From Nitrospira sp. (lineage in GTDB: Bacteria; Nitrospirota; Nitrospiria; Nitrospirales; Nitrospiraceae): a stretch of 64,000 bases of DNA. This document shows, piece after piece, positions 41,528 through 51,086 of this stretch. Location of the stretch: positions 1,137,346 through 1,201,345 of the forward strand of contig JARFXR010000002.1 in assembly GCA_029194535.1 (NCBI GenBank), in the 5' to 3' direction. The translations under genes were made by a program, and so were the position numbers. Under the pieces are notes generated by a model. That model saw only the letters and a list, made by a program, of their open reading frames with translations. It ran no database searches and was not told the origin of the DNA. The stretch's first letter is position 1. Every line of letters begins with the position of its first letter.

Positions 41528-44215
41528 ATGGGACTGAAACCGGCCACAAATCCAGAAGTTGAAGCTGCGACCATCGAGCTGAGCATCGACGGCAAGATCG
41601 TCAGCGCTAAAGACGGTGTGTCGCTCTATGACGTCATCGCGAGCACCGGCAAGATCGTGCCGGCGATGTGCTACCACTACACCTTCGATCCGTTCGGCTC
41701 CTGCGGAATGTGCTTGGTCATGCAGGAAGGCAAGAAGGCTCCGGTTCGCTCCTGTACGGCCAAAGCGGCGGCCGGCATGATCATCCGGACCGAAGGAGAC
41801 GACCTGTTTCAGGCCAGAAAGAAAGCCGTCGAGAAACATCTTTCGGTTCATCCGCTCGACTGTCCGGTCTGCGATGCCGACGGACATTGCGAATTGCAGG
41901 ACATGGCGTTTCTCCATGGGGTCACGAATTTGCCCAACGCCAAACAGAAATTTATCCCCGAAGACACCCGCAGCCTGGTGCTCGACTTCAACATGAATCG
42001 CTGCATCGCCTGCGCCGAATGCATCAACGTCTGCAAGGACGTGCTGATGATCGATGCGCTGCAGTTCATGAAAAAAGGCGGCTTCAACCAGGTGGTGGCG
42101 AAGGGAGATCTCCCGCTGTCCTGCGAATTCTGCGGGGACTGCCTCGCCGTCTGTCCCGTCGGCGCCATCACCAACAAATTCTCCAAGTATCTGTACAAGC
42201 CCTGGCAGATGAAGAAGACGACCACGACCTGCAACTACTGCGGCGACGGCTGCCAGATCCAGGTGGAGACGAAGGATTCGGAAGTCGTTCGCGTAACTTC
42301 CCCTCTGTCGTGGAAAAACAAATGGGGTGATCGAGCCGATACCTCGAAGGGGCACGGCGGCATCTGCGTCAAAGGACGGTTCGGCTTCGAATATATCGAC
42401 TCGCCAGCCCGGCTGAAGCAACCGCTGCTTCGCAAGGAGGGTCAACTGGTCGAGGTACCCTGGCTGGAGGCCATGCACTCGACCGTCGACCGGTTCGTCG
42501 AGATCAGAAAGAAGCATGGGTCCGATTCCATTGCCGGGCTGATCACCGCTCGCTGCACGAACGAAGAACTGTATCTGTTTCAGAAGCTCATGCGGGTCGG
42601 GTTCCGCACCAACAACCTCGACAGCAGTGCTCGCTACGGCCATATGAATTTCGTTCGCGCCGCCAAACACGCCTTGGGCCTCGGACGCACGCCGAACGAT
42701 TGGGAAGATCTGACCAAAGCGAAAGCGGTCGTCATCATCGGCTCGAACCTGACGGAGACCAATCCACTCACCGCGGTCAGGATCAAGGAGGCGATCCGCG
42801 TCTACAAGGCGCAGATCATGGTGTTTGACTCTCGCATCACCAACATCGGCAAGCTGGCCTCGCACCCCCATCTGATCACGCCGGGCACCGAAGGGTTGGT
42901 CGTCGATGGACTCGTCAAGGCGGCCATCGATCTCGATCTCGTGGACGAAGAAGCCGTCGCCTCCCATCCACAGGCGTTCACCGCGCTGAAGGCGGCGCTC
43001 GCGAGTTGCTCGTTGGAGCGCTTGGCGTCTAAGACCGGCCTCACCGTCGACGCGTTCAAGGAGGCGGCCGCAATCTTTGCCGAATCGCCGCGAGCGATCC
43101 TCCTCTGTGCCGAGGGCATCGTGCGTCAACCGGACGGCTACCAAAACGTTCTGAAGCTGATCGACCTGGCCTGGATCACCGGAAAACTGGGCAAGGCCGG
43201 CTGCGGCGTGAATACCGTGACGGAGGAGGTGAACGAGCAAGGGGCGGCGGATATGGGTGTGGCACCGGAGTTCCTGCCCGGGCTCATCGGTTTTGAGGAT
43301 GAGGCGATGCGCGATCGGCTGGCCAAGGCCTGGGACGTGACACTCCCGGCCGTCGGGACGGGCGCAAACTTGGTCGAGATTCTGAAGCGTTGCCGAAGCG
43401 GCCAGATCCGCGCTCTGTACGTGGTGGGTGAAAATCCTCTAGCCACGCTGCCGGCCTCCCTCGAGGTCAAGACGGCATTGGAGCGGCTGGACCTCCTCGT
43501 GGTCCAGGATCCGTTCCTAACCGACACCGCTGGCCTGGCGCATGTCGTCCTTCCGTCAGCGACCTACGCCGAAAAAGACGGCACCTTCACCAATCTGGAA
43601 GGGCGAGTGTTGCGTGTTCGGCAGGCGATGGATGCCATCGGAGAAAGCGTGCCCGATTGGCATATCATGTCCGCTCTGGCAAACGGCTTGGGATGCCGGT
43701 GGGAATACGAGTCGGCCAACGACATTCAAGGCGAAATCATGAAGCTCCTGCCCGGATATTACAACCTAGGCCAACCTCGCAGGATCGTTCCGACCGCGGA
43801 TCGCTATCTCTCAAACGGTTACGGCAGCGCCGTCGCGGCGCGCTACAAGACGCCGCTCGCGGATTCCAAACGCCCATTCACATTGCTCATGGGCCAAGTG
43901 CTCTATCATTCCGGCAAACTGTCCACCGCGGCGCCGGGGCTGATCAAGATCGCGCCCAACACGCGTCGCATCGGGATGAACCCATCAGACATGGAACGCC
44001 TCGGCTTGAGCGACGGCGGCACGGTCCGCCTGACCTCGGATCATGGCACACTGAAAATCGGCGTCCAGCGAGACCACACACTTGCGCCGGGAACCTGCTT
44101 CTTCCCCGAGCACTTCAATGATCCGCCCGTGAAGGATCTCATGGCCGTTCATGTGGATCCCGTCACCGGCGTGCCCTCGTTCAAGCAGACGCGGGTCACG
44201 ATCGAAGCGGTCTAG
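41528..44215 (+). CDS. nuoG: Complex I 75-kDa-type subunit NuoG (formate dehydrogenase-like)
   Basis: The 895-residue subunit has an N-terminal 2Fe-2S domain (CYHYTFDPFGSCGMC), the His/Cys cluster segment HPLDCPVCDADGHCELQD, two 4Fe-4S motifs (CIACAECINVCK and CEFCGDCLAVCP), a further 4Fe-4S segment (CNYCGDGCQ with a later GGICVKGR), and a full molybdopterin oxidoreductase fold to the C-terminus. This is closer to formate dehydrogenase alpha subunits than to a minimal NuoG. With no nuoE/nuoF in the operon, this subunit is the likely entry point for electrons, perhaps from ferredoxin. GGGGA lies four bases from the ATG. Confidence 0.93.
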   Translation: MGLKPATNPEVEAATIELSIDGKIVSAKDGVSLYDVIASTGKIVPAMCYHYTFDPFGSCGMCLVMQEGKKAPVRSCTAKAAAGMIIRTEGDDLFQARKKAVEKHLSVHPLDCPVCDADGHCELQDMAFLHGVTNLPNAKQKFIPEDTRSLVLDFNMNRCIACAECINVCKDVLMIDALQFMKKGGFNQVVAKGDLPLSCEFCGDCLAVCPVGAITNKFSKYLYKPWQMKKTTTTCNYCGDGCQIQVETKDSEVVRVTSPLSWKNKWGDRADTSKGHGGICVKGRFGFEYIDSPARLKQPLLRKEGQLVEVPWLEAMHSTVDRFVEIRKKHGSDSIAGLITARCTNEELYLFQKLMRVGFRTNNLDSSARYGHMNFVRAAKHALGLGRTPNDWEDLTKAKAVVIIGSNLTETNPLTAVRIKEAIRVYKAQIMVFDSRITNIGKLASHPHLITPGTEGLVVDGLVKAAIDLDLVDEEAVASHPQAFTALKAALASCSLERLASKTGLTVDAFKEAAAIFAESPRAILLCAEGIVRQPDGYQNVLKLIDLAWITGKLGKAGCGVNTVTEEVNEQGAADMGVAPEFLPGLIGFEDEAMRDRLAKAWDVTLPAVGTGANLVEILKRCRSGQIRALYVVGENPLATLPASLEVKTALERLDLLVVQDPFLTDTAGLAHVVLPSATYAEKDGTFTNLEGRVLRVRQAMDAIGESVPDWHIMSALANGLGCRWEYESANDIQGEIMKLLPGYYNLGQPRRIVPTADRYLSNGYGSAVAARYKTPLADSKRPFTLLMGQVLYHSGKLSTAAPGLIKIAPNTRRIGMNPSDMERLGLSDGGTVRLTSDHGTLKIGVQRDHTLAPGTCFFPEHFNDPPVKDLMAVHVDPVTGVPSFKQTRVTIEAV

Positions 44216-44233
44216 CCCGGAACGGAGACGAAC

Positions 44234-44821
44234 ATGAGCGTGGGCACACTGACAAAAAAAGTTCTTCAGGCGGCGCTCTTCTATGAGATCTGGGATGCGA
44301 TGAAAGTCACGTTCAAGCACATGTTCCACAAACCCATCACCTTCCAGTATCCCCGGGAGCAACGGGCGATTCCCGACACGCACCGGGGAGCGCTAGGCTT
44401 GTTACGCTACGACGACGGTCGCGAACGGTGCGTGGGTTGCGATTTGTGCGAAGCAGCCTGTCCCTCACGCTGCATCAAGGTCATTAGTTCAGAGGATGCC
44501 GAACGGCCCCTTCAACGCTACGCCAGCGAGTTTTACATCGACATTACCAAGTGCGTGTTTTGCGGATATTGCGTCGAGGCCTGTCCCGTCAACGCCTTGG
44601 CCATGACGAAGGTCTATGAGTTTTCTACGCACGACAAACGGACGCTCCTGTTCGACAAGAAACGCCTGTACGACATCGGCGAACGCCATCTGGACGACGC
44701 GAAGAAGTATCTTTATGCTCACAACCAGGAAAAGAACGTCGAAGGAAGCCGGGAGTATCGGTACTATTTCCCGCAATCCGTGGCCAAGCCCACGCAGTCG
44801 ACGCCGAAGCATTTGAGTTGA
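44234..44821 (+). CDS. nuoI: Complex I subunit NuoI
   Basis: The 195-residue ferredoxin-like subunit carries clusters N6a and N6b: CVGCDLCEAACP (Cys66, 69, 72, 76) and CVFCGYCVEACP (Cys107, 110, 113, 117). It relays electrons from NuoG to NuoB. CGGAG is six bases from the ATG. It directly follows nuoG, the position where nuoH would normally intervene. Confidence 0.95.
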   Translation: MSVGTLTKKVLQAALFYEIWDAMKVTFKHMFHKPITFQYPREQRAIPDTHRGALGLLRYDDGRERCVGCDLCEAACPSRCIKVISSEDAERPLQRYASEFYIDITKCVFCGYCVEACPVNALAMTKVYEFSTHDKRTLLFDKKRLYDIGERHLDDAKKYLYAHNQEKNVEGSREYRYYFPQSVAKPTQSTPKHLS

Positions 44822-44829
44822 TTCCGACC

Positions 44830-45357
44830 ATGATCTCAGTGTTCTTTGCCTATTTTGCGCTGATGAGCATCGCCGCCGGGGTGCTCACCGTGGCCCTCAA
44901 GAACCCCGTTCATTGCGGTCTCGCGCTCCTGGCTTTGCTTCTTCATGTCTCCGGTCTCTTCATCCTGCTCAATGCCGAGTTCTTATGGGCGGTGCAGGTG
45001 GTCGTGTACGCGGGGGCCATCCTGGTCCTGTATCTCTTTGTGTTGATGCTCCTGAACCTCAAGACGGAGGAACGGTACTTTCATACCTCCTCGACATACT
45101 TTCTGGCCCCGGCCCTTCTGGGCTCCCTCTACGTCCTCGCGCAGCTCTTTCACTCGCCCTTTGGCGGAGCCAAGGGCGATGCGCCGGCACAGGCGGTTCT
45201 CCAAGACGGAAACACGTTCGCGGTCGGGATCAAGATGTTCAGTGAGTACCTGTTGCAATTCGAAATTGTCGGCGTGTTTCTTCTGGGAGCCATAATCGGG
45301 GCCATTGTACTGGCAAAAACACCGAAGCCGATGGACGAGGAACGCAATGTTCACTGA
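44830..45357 (+). CDS. nuoJ: Complex I subunit NuoJ
   Basis: The 175-residue membrane subunit has five helices and the conserved VQVVVYAGAILVLYLFVLMLL segment (helix 3). A TTG overlapping the nuoI stop is in frame but is less likely than the ATG at 44830. Confidence 0.94.
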   Translation: MISVFFAYFALMSIAAGVLTVALKNPVHCGLALLALLLHVSGLFILLNAEFLWAVQVVVYAGAILVLYLFVLMLLNLKTEERYFHTSSTYFLAPALLGSLYVLAQLFHSPFGGAKGDAPAQAVLQDGNTFAVGIKMFSEYLLQFEIVGVFLLGAIIGAIVLAKTPKPMDEERNVH

Positions 45358-45428
45358 TGAATGGTGAGTGTTCAATTGAATCGATCGGTCACTCGGCATT
45401 GAGCATTCAACAGTAAAGATTGGTCTCT
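45358..45428. repeat. Possible dispersed spacer repeat, copy 3 (diverged)
   Basis: The nuoJ-nuoK spacer contains GAATGGTGAGTGTTCAATTG and CACTCGGCATTGAGCATTCAAC, two inverted, diverged arms similar in style to the copies at 9408 and 41430. Confidence 0.35.
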
Positions 45429-45731
45429 ATGGTTCCTCTGTCCGCATACGTCGCCGTCAGCGCCATCCTGTTCATCACGGGATTGCTCGGCGTCCTGATC
45501 CGCCGAAACTTCATTATTGTTCTGATGGCCGTTGAAATCATGTTGAACGCGGCCAACATCAATCTTGTCGCCTTCTCGCATTATCTGGAGTCGATGGCCG
45601 GTCAGCTCGTCGCGCTCTTTGTCATCGCGATCGCTGCCGGCGAAGCGGCCGTCGGCCTCGCGATCATCATCGTGGTGTTCCGCGGAAAAATTTCGACCAA
45701 TGTGGACGAAATGAATCTCTTAAAGTGGTAG
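45429..45731 (+). CDS. nuoK: Complex I subunit NuoK
   Basis: The 100-residue subunit has three helices with the proton-path glutamates in VLMAVEIMLNAANINLVAF and AAGEAAVGLAIIIVVFR. The ATG at 45429 gives the usual family length; an upstream TTG is not needed. Confidence 0.95.
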   Translation: MVPLSAYVAVSAILFITGLLGVLIRRNFIIVLMAVEIMLNAANINLVAFSHYLESMAGQLVALFVIAIAAGEAAVGLAIIIVVFRGKISTNVDEMNLLKW

Positions 45732-45859
45732 CGCGCCCTGAAAACGCCTCAGGATCCTCGTTCCCTGCGGCCTCGCCCGGTGAACCGCGTGTCTTGGCGC
45801 GAGAGGGTGGCGGATGAGAAGACGAGCATCTTGAGCGCTTTCTAAGGTATCGGAGTAAC

Positions 45860-47824
45860 GTGACCGAACTGCTGATTAAACTGATCCCGGTGTTTCCCCT
45901 CCTGGCGGCGATCGCCAACGGATTGGCCGGCACACGCTGGTCCCATGAACTGGCGCACCGGCTCGCGTGGGGCTCGGTGGGCCTCTCCTTCCTCTCGACG
46001 ATCGGCGTGTTCATCGACGTCCTTCGCACCGGCGCCGCGCGAGAAATCGTGGCCTATCAGTGGATCTTCGGCGGCGACCTGACGATCAATCTGGCCTACC
46101 TCGTCGATCCCCTCACCTGCGTCATGCTGCTCGTGGTGACGGGCGTCGGCTTCCTGATCCATGTCTATTCCGTCGGCTACATGCACGGGGAGACCGGTTT
46201 CACCCGCTTCTTCACCTACATGAACCTCTTCATGGTGTCGATGATCCTCCTTGTGATGGGCAACAACTATGTGGTGCTCTTCATCGGGTGGGAAGGTGTA
46301 GGCCTCTGCTCCTACCTGCTGATCGGCTACTACTATGACAAGATCTCGGCCGCCAAGGCGGCTTCCAAAGCCTTCGTCGTCAACCGCATCGGCGATGCCG
46401 GCTTTCTCCTGGCGATTTTTCTGGTCTTCATCAACTTCCACACCTTGGACTATACCCAAGTCTTCCCACAGGTCAGCCAACTGTCTCCAGACATGGCCAC
46501 GATCATCGCGCTGTGCCTGCTCGTGGGCGCCGTCGGAAAATCGGCTCAGATTCCGCTCTATACATGGCTTCCCGATGCGATGGAAGGTCCGACTCCAGTC
46601 AGCGCCCTCATCCATGCCGCCACCATGGTGACGGCCGGCGTGTATATGATCGTCCGCAATCACGCTATTTTCGACCTGTCGCCCACCGCAATGGGCATCG
46701 TGGGACTGATCGGCGGCGCCACAGCGCTGTTTGCCGCCACCATCGGGTTGGTGCAAACCGACATCAAGCGGGTGCTGGCCTATTCCACCGTCAGTCAGCT
46801 CGGCTATATGTTTCTCGGCTGCGGCATCGGCGCATACACCGCCGCCATCTTCCATCTCATGACGCACGCCTTTTTCAAAGCGCTGTTGTTTCTCTCCGCC
46901 GGGTCCGTCATCCACGCGCTGGGAGGGGAGCAGGACATCAGGAACATGGGAGGACTGAGCTCGAAGATTCCGTGGACCTACCGGCTCTTCCTCATCGGCA
47001 CCATCGCCATCGCCGGAATCCCCCCGTTGGCCGGTTTTTGGAGCAAGGACGAGATCATGGCTCATGCCTTCACCCATCACCGGTACCTGCTGTACGGCAT
47101 GGCGGCAGCCGGAGCTTTCCTGACAGCGTTCTACATGTTCCGCCTGACGTATCTGACCTTCTATGGCCGGTCACGGATGGATCATCACACCGAAGCACAC
47201 ATCCATGAGTCCCCGACGGTCATGATCGCCCCGCTGACCGTGCTCGGCGCGCTGTCGCTCGTCGGAGGATTCTTGGGGTTCCCTCCAGAACAGGGCTGGC
47301 TCCATCATTTCCTGGCTCCGGTCGTCGGCGTAGGCAGCGAGCATGAGGTGAGCACCGGTTTGGTGCTGACTCTGATGATGATCGCCACCGGGATCGCCTT
47401 TCTCGGCTGGGGTTTGGCCCATTATTTTTACGGCATCTCTCCGGCCACTCCGGACCGCTGGGCAACCAGGGTCGAGCCGGTCTATCGACTCCTGTTGAAC
47501 AAATATTACGTCGACGAGATCTACGACCTGCTGATTGTCGAGCCGACCAAGAAGCTCGGGCTCCTGCTGGACTGGTTCGATCGTACCGTCATCGACGGCC
47601 TCGTGCGAGCCGTCGGCCAGCTCGCCGAACTGGGTGCCGCGGGATCGACATGGATCGAGAAGCACGTCATCTACGGCGGTCTCAACGTCATCGGATACGG
47701 CAATCATCTCCTCGCCAAGCAATGGCGCCAACTGCAAAGCGGCATGGTCCATCACTATGCCGCGATCATCGTGGCGGGGCTGTTCCTGCTGGCGCTGGTC
47801 GTGCAGTTCATCGTACAGCGGTAA
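45860..47824 (+). CDS. nuoL: Complex I antiporter-like subunit NuoL, lengthened lateral helix region
   Basis: The 654-residue subunit has the NuoL signatures FIGWEGVGLCSYLLIGYY and KSAQIPLYTWLPDAMEGPTPVSALIHAATMVTAG (key Glu145 and Lys227). The C-terminal lateral helix region between VIDG (577-580) and QSG (626-628) is about 52 residues, roughly 25 longer than I expect for ordinary NuoL. It contains TWIEKHVIYGGLNVIGYGNH. A longer lateral helix would be needed to reach across an additional NuoM. The GTG start has GGAG four bases upstream. Confidence 0.94.
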   Translation: MTELLIKLIPVFPLLAAIANGLAGTRWSHELAHRLAWGSVGLSFLSTIGVFIDVLRTGAAREIVAYQWIFGGDLTINLAYLVDPLTCVMLLVVTGVGFLIHVYSVGYMHGETGFTRFFTYMNLFMVSMILLVMGNNYVVLFIGWEGVGLCSYLLIGYYYDKISAAKAASKAFVVNRIGDAGFLLAIFLVFINFHTLDYTQVFPQVSQLSPDMATIIALCLLVGAVGKSAQIPLYTWLPDAMEGPTPVSALIHAATMVTAGVYMIVRNHAIFDLSPTAMGIVGLIGGATALFAATIGLVQTDIKRVLAYSTVSQLGYMFLGCGIGAYTAAIFHLMTHAFFKALLFLSAGSVIHALGGEQDIRNMGGLSSKIPWTYRLFLIGTIAIAGIPPLAGFWSKDEIMAHAFTHHRYLLYGMAAAGAFLTAFYMFRLTYLTFYGRSRMDHHTEAHIHESPTVMIAPLTVLGALSLVGGFLGFPPEQGWLHHFLAPVVGVGSEHEVSTGLVLTLMMIATGIAFLGWGLAHYFYGISPATPDRWATRVEPVYRLLLNKYYVDEIYDLLIVEPTKKLGLLLDWFDRTVIDGLVRAVGQLAELGAAGSTWIEKHVIYGGLNVIGYGNHLLAKQWRQLQSGMVHHYAAIIVAGLFLLALVVQFIVQR

Positions 47825-47833
47825 ATCACGAGC

Positions 47834-49393
47834 ATGCTAGAAGAACTCTCATCCACGTTTCCCATCCTGTCCTGCATCCTCTTCTTTCCGCTCGTCGGCG
47901 CTGCCGTTCTGTGGCTGATCGACGACGAAGATATGCTGAGAACTTCGGCTCTCACGATCTCACTGGTCGAACTGGCCCTGACGATCTTCGTCATGGTGCG
48001 TTTCGTGCCGGACTCGGCGGCCATGCAATTCGTCGAACGGGTTCAGTGGATTCCAGCGCTCGGTATCAGCTACCACGTGGCGGTGGACGGCATCAGCATC
48101 TTGTTCGTCGGACTGACGGCCTTTTTGACCGCGCTGGTCGTCATCTACTCCTGGGACACGATCCGCCATCAAATGAAGCTCTACATGATGTCCCTGCTGG
48201 CGTTGGAAACCGCCACCATGGGTATTTTCATCTCCCTGGATCTCATCCTCTTTTTCGTCTTCTGGGAGCTCATGCTGATTCCGAGCTACTTCCTGATCAA
48301 GTTGTGGGGAGGAGGAGCCGAGCGCCACTATGCGGCTCTGAAGTACGTCCTGTATACCCTTCTGGGCAGCGTGTTCATGCTGGTCGGTATCGCCCTTCTG
48401 GACATCAACTACCACAATTGGGCAACCGTTCATCACATGGATCGCGTGTATTCCTTCGACTTTCTTGAACTGCTGACCGTTCCCATTCCTTTCAGCCAAC
48501 AAGTGCTGATTTTCTGGCTGATGTTCCTCGGCTTCGCATTCAAAGCCCCGGTCTTTCCGTTTCACACCTGGCTGCCGGACGCCCTGTTGGAAGGTCCCGT
48601 GGGCATGGCCGTGATGCTGGCGGGCGTCAAACTGGGCACGTTCGGATTTTTGCGCTTCAGCATCCCGCTGCTCCCCGATGCGGCCATGAGCAAGACCGTG
48701 GTACTCGTGACCATGATCTTGGGACTGGCGGCCATCGTGTACGGGGCGATCATGGCGCTCGTCCAGTTCGATTTCCGGCGGCTTCTGGCCTACAGCAGCA
48801 TCAGCCACCTTGGGTTTGTCGTGGTCGGGCTGTTCGCCCTGAATTATCAGGGACTCCAAGGCAGCCTGCTGACCATGATCAATTTGGGATTCAGTACGGC
48901 CGGCCTCTTCTTCATCGCCGGTTTTCTTTACACGAGGCAGCACACCACCCAATTGGCGGCATTCGGCGGGATGGCAAAACATACCCCGTTGCTGGCGTCG
49001 TTCTTTTTGCTGATCGGCCTTGCGTCGATCGGGCTGCCTGGCACGAACGGGTTCGTGGGAGAATTCCTCATCCTCTTGGGCACGTTCAAGGCCAATTGGA
49101 TATACGGAGCGATCGCCGTGACCGGCGTCATCACCGGCGCCGCCTACTTTCTGTGGTATTACGAACGGGCGATCCTCGGACCCGTCGGCCAGGCGGTGAA
49201 GGATTCCATCGCCGATCTGCACCCTCGGGAAACGGTGATCGCCGTGTCCCTTTCCATCATGATTCTCTGGATCGGACTCTATCCGTCCCCATTTCTGCGC
49301 ATGATGAATGGATCGGTGCAGGCCTTGGTCGATCGGCTCAATCACGCCACCGTTGCGGCTGCTGGAATCCCGCCGTACGAGAGGGTCGATTGA
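47834..49393 (+). CDS. nuoM: Complex I antiporter-like subunit NuoM, copy 1
   Basis: The 519-residue subunit is a canonical proton-pumping NuoM: Glu145 in FFVFWELMLIPSYFLIKLWGG, Lys237 in FKAPVFPFHTWLPDAL, and the TM12 Glu in GTNGFVGEFLI. It lies 9 bases after nuoL and is followed by a second, divergent nuoM. Confidence 0.95.
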   Translation: MLEELSSTFPILSCILFFPLVGAAVLWLIDDEDMLRTSALTISLVELALTIFVMVRFVPDSAAMQFVERVQWIPALGISYHVAVDGISILFVGLTAFLTALVVIYSWDTIRHQMKLYMMSLLALETATMGIFISLDLILFFVFWELMLIPSYFLIKLWGGGAERHYAALKYVLYTLLGSVFMLVGIALLDINYHNWATVHHMDRVYSFDFLELLTVPIPFSQQVLIFWLMFLGFAFKAPVFPFHTWLPDALLEGPVGMAVMLAGVKLGTFGFLRFSIPLLPDAAMSKTVVLVTMILGLAAIVYGAIMALVQFDFRRLLAYSSISHLGFVVVGLFALNYQGLQGSLLTMINLGFSTAGLFFIAGFLYTRQHTTQLAAFGGMAKHTPLLASFFLLIGLASIGLPGTNGFVGEFLILLGTFKANWIYGAIAVTGVITGAAYFLWYYERAILGPVGQAVKDSIADLHPRETVIAVSLSIMILWIGLYPSPFLRMMNGSVQALVDRLNHATVAAAGIPPYERVD

Positions 49394-49397
49394 CGCC

Positions 49398-51086
49398 ATG
49401 AGCGACTACGCGCTGCTGTACATTCTCTTCGCGCCTTTTGCCGGTGCCATCGCACTGATCCTCGTCTCCAATCGCCAGGCCTTGCTCGTGCGGGGGATTG
49501 CGGCCTTCTCGGCCTTTGTGTCACTCCTAGTGTCCCTGTATGTCTTCTACGCCTATGATCCCATCGCGGGAGGCTTCCAATTCGTTCAAAAGTTCGAATG
49601 GTCCCGTCAGCTCGGCATCTCCTTGCATCTCGGCGTGGACGGGATCGGCACTCCCCTGGTACTTGCCTCGTCCATCCTGCTGTTCGCCGGCATCTTCGTG
49701 TCCTGGCACATCAAGGATCGGACGAAAGAGTTCTACATCTGGCTGCTGATCCTGGCCGCCGCCACCATCGGCGTGTTCATGTCCCTGGATCTCTTCTTCT
49801 TGTATTTCTTCTACGAAATGTCCGTGATCCCCATGTATCTGCTGCTCGGCATGTGGGGGAGCCACACCAAGAAATATCTCGAGATGACGGATGCCGACGG
49901 TCTGAAGCTCCGGGATTCTGTGGGGTTCATTTTCAACTTCGGCGCGAACAGCAAGGAATACGCAGCCATGAAACTGGTGCTGTTCCTCTCGGCGTTTGCG
50001 GTCGCCGCCTTGATGGGTATTCTCTTGATCTACAAGTACGCAGGACTGAATACCTTCGACATCCTGATGCTGCGCGAACAAGCCAAGCTTATGAACATCC
50101 CGGTTCTCGGAACGACACTGGACAAGATCATTTGGATTTTGATCTTCTTCGGATTTGCTTCAATCGCTCCGCTTTGGCCGTTGCACTCCTGGTCTCCGGT
50201 CGGCCATGCGGCCGCACCGGCCGCTACCAGCATGCTTCACGCCGGCGTCCTGATGAAGCTCGGACACTTCTCGATCATTCGGGTGGCGTTCGAAATTCTG
50301 CCTGAGACGACCCGCGAACTCATGCCGATCGCCGCAGTCCTGTGTGTCTTCAGCATCATGTACGGCGGCTTCGTGGCCTTTTATGCCAAGGACACGAAAT
50401 ATGTCATCGGCTATTCCAGCTCCAGCCACATGGGATATGTGTTCCTGGGCATGGCCGCATTGGATTACATCAGCCTCAGTGGGGCAGTGATCTACATGTT
50501 CGCCCACGCCATGGCCACCGGCATGCTCTTCGCCATGGCAGGCTGGGTCTACGATCAAACCCATACGCGCGACATTCCCTCCCTCGGCGGCTTGTCAAAT
50601 CGCATGCCGTTCATCGCCGGCTGTTTTGTCGTCGGCTGCATGGCATCCATCGGCATGCCCGGCACCGTGAACTTCATCGCTGAGGTCATGATCATCGTGG
50701 GAAGCTGGAACAAATATCCCCTGCAAGTCATCATCGCCGTCGTCGGCATCGTTCTGACGCTCGCCTATCTCTTCAAGATGATGCGGGGGCTCTTCTACGG
50801 CCCGATGGACCAGAAGTACAGCCACTCGCATGATGCCATCGCGATGGTGGACCGCTTGCCTCTGTTGATCATGATCGCCGTCAGCGTGGGATTCGGGCTC
50901 TTCCCGATGCATCTGTATAACGTCGTGCGGTCCGGGGTCGATCCGCTCGTCGCCAGGGTCACGCGCGTCGTTCCGGTGGCTTCGGCACCTCCTGATGCCG
51001 TGCCCCTGTCCGCTCCCTCGATCGGTGATGCCACCACCCCGGCGCTCCCTCCTCTGGTACGTCGGAGTTCGGAGGTCGCACCATGA
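49398..51086 (+). CDS. nuoM2: Complex I antiporter-like subunit NuoM, divergent copy 2
   Basis: The 562-residue second NuoM keeps the TM5 Glu140 (FFYEMSVIPMYLLLGMWG), TM8 Lys287 and TM12 Glu429. The TM7 lysine of canonical VKxPxxPxHTWLPD is replaced: here the segment reads ASIAPLWPLHSWSPVGH, with Ile256 at the Lys position. It also has an insertion of roughly 30 residues (about 155-185) after TM5 and a long C-terminal tail. The ATG at 49398 lies four bases after the nuoM copy 1 stop. A second NuoM defines the '2M' form of complex I. Confidence 0.92.
   Translation: MSDYALLYILFAPFAGAIALILVSNRQALLVRGIAAFSAFVSLLVSLYVFYAYDPIAGGFQFVQKFEWSRQLGISLHLGVDGIGTPLVLASSILLFAGIFVSWHIKDRTKEFYIWLLILAAATIGVFMSLDLFFLYFFYEMSVIPMYLLLGMWGSHTKKYLEMTDADGLKLRDSVGFIFNFGANSKEYAAMKLVLFLSAFAVAALMGILLIYKYAGLNTFDILMLREQAKLMNIPVLGTTLDKIIWILIFFGFASIAPLWPLHSWSPVGHAAAPAATSMLHAGVLMKLGHFSIIRVAFEILPETTRELMPIAAVLCVFSIMYGGFVAFYAKDTKYVIGYSSSSHMGYVFLGMAALDYISLSGAVIYMFAHAMATGMLFAMAGWVYDQTHTRDIPSLGGLSNRMPFIAGCFVVGCMASIGMPGTVNFIAEVMIIVGSWNKYPLQVIIAVVGIVLTLAYLFKMMRGLFYGPMDQKYSHSHDAIAMVDRLPLLIMIAVSVGFGLFPMHLYNVVRSGVDPLVARVTRVVPVASAPPDAVPLSAPSIGDATTPALPPLVRRSSEVAP

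Noticed and set aside
41504..43240. Reverse-strand open frame of about 578 codons under nuoG
   Set aside because: A shadow caused by codon bias in the GC-rich nuoG gene; no recognisable domains.
45842..47080. Reverse-strand open frame of about 412 codons under nuoL
   Set aside because: His/Asp/Gly-rich shadow of a well-supported NuoL; no start signal or family resemblance.
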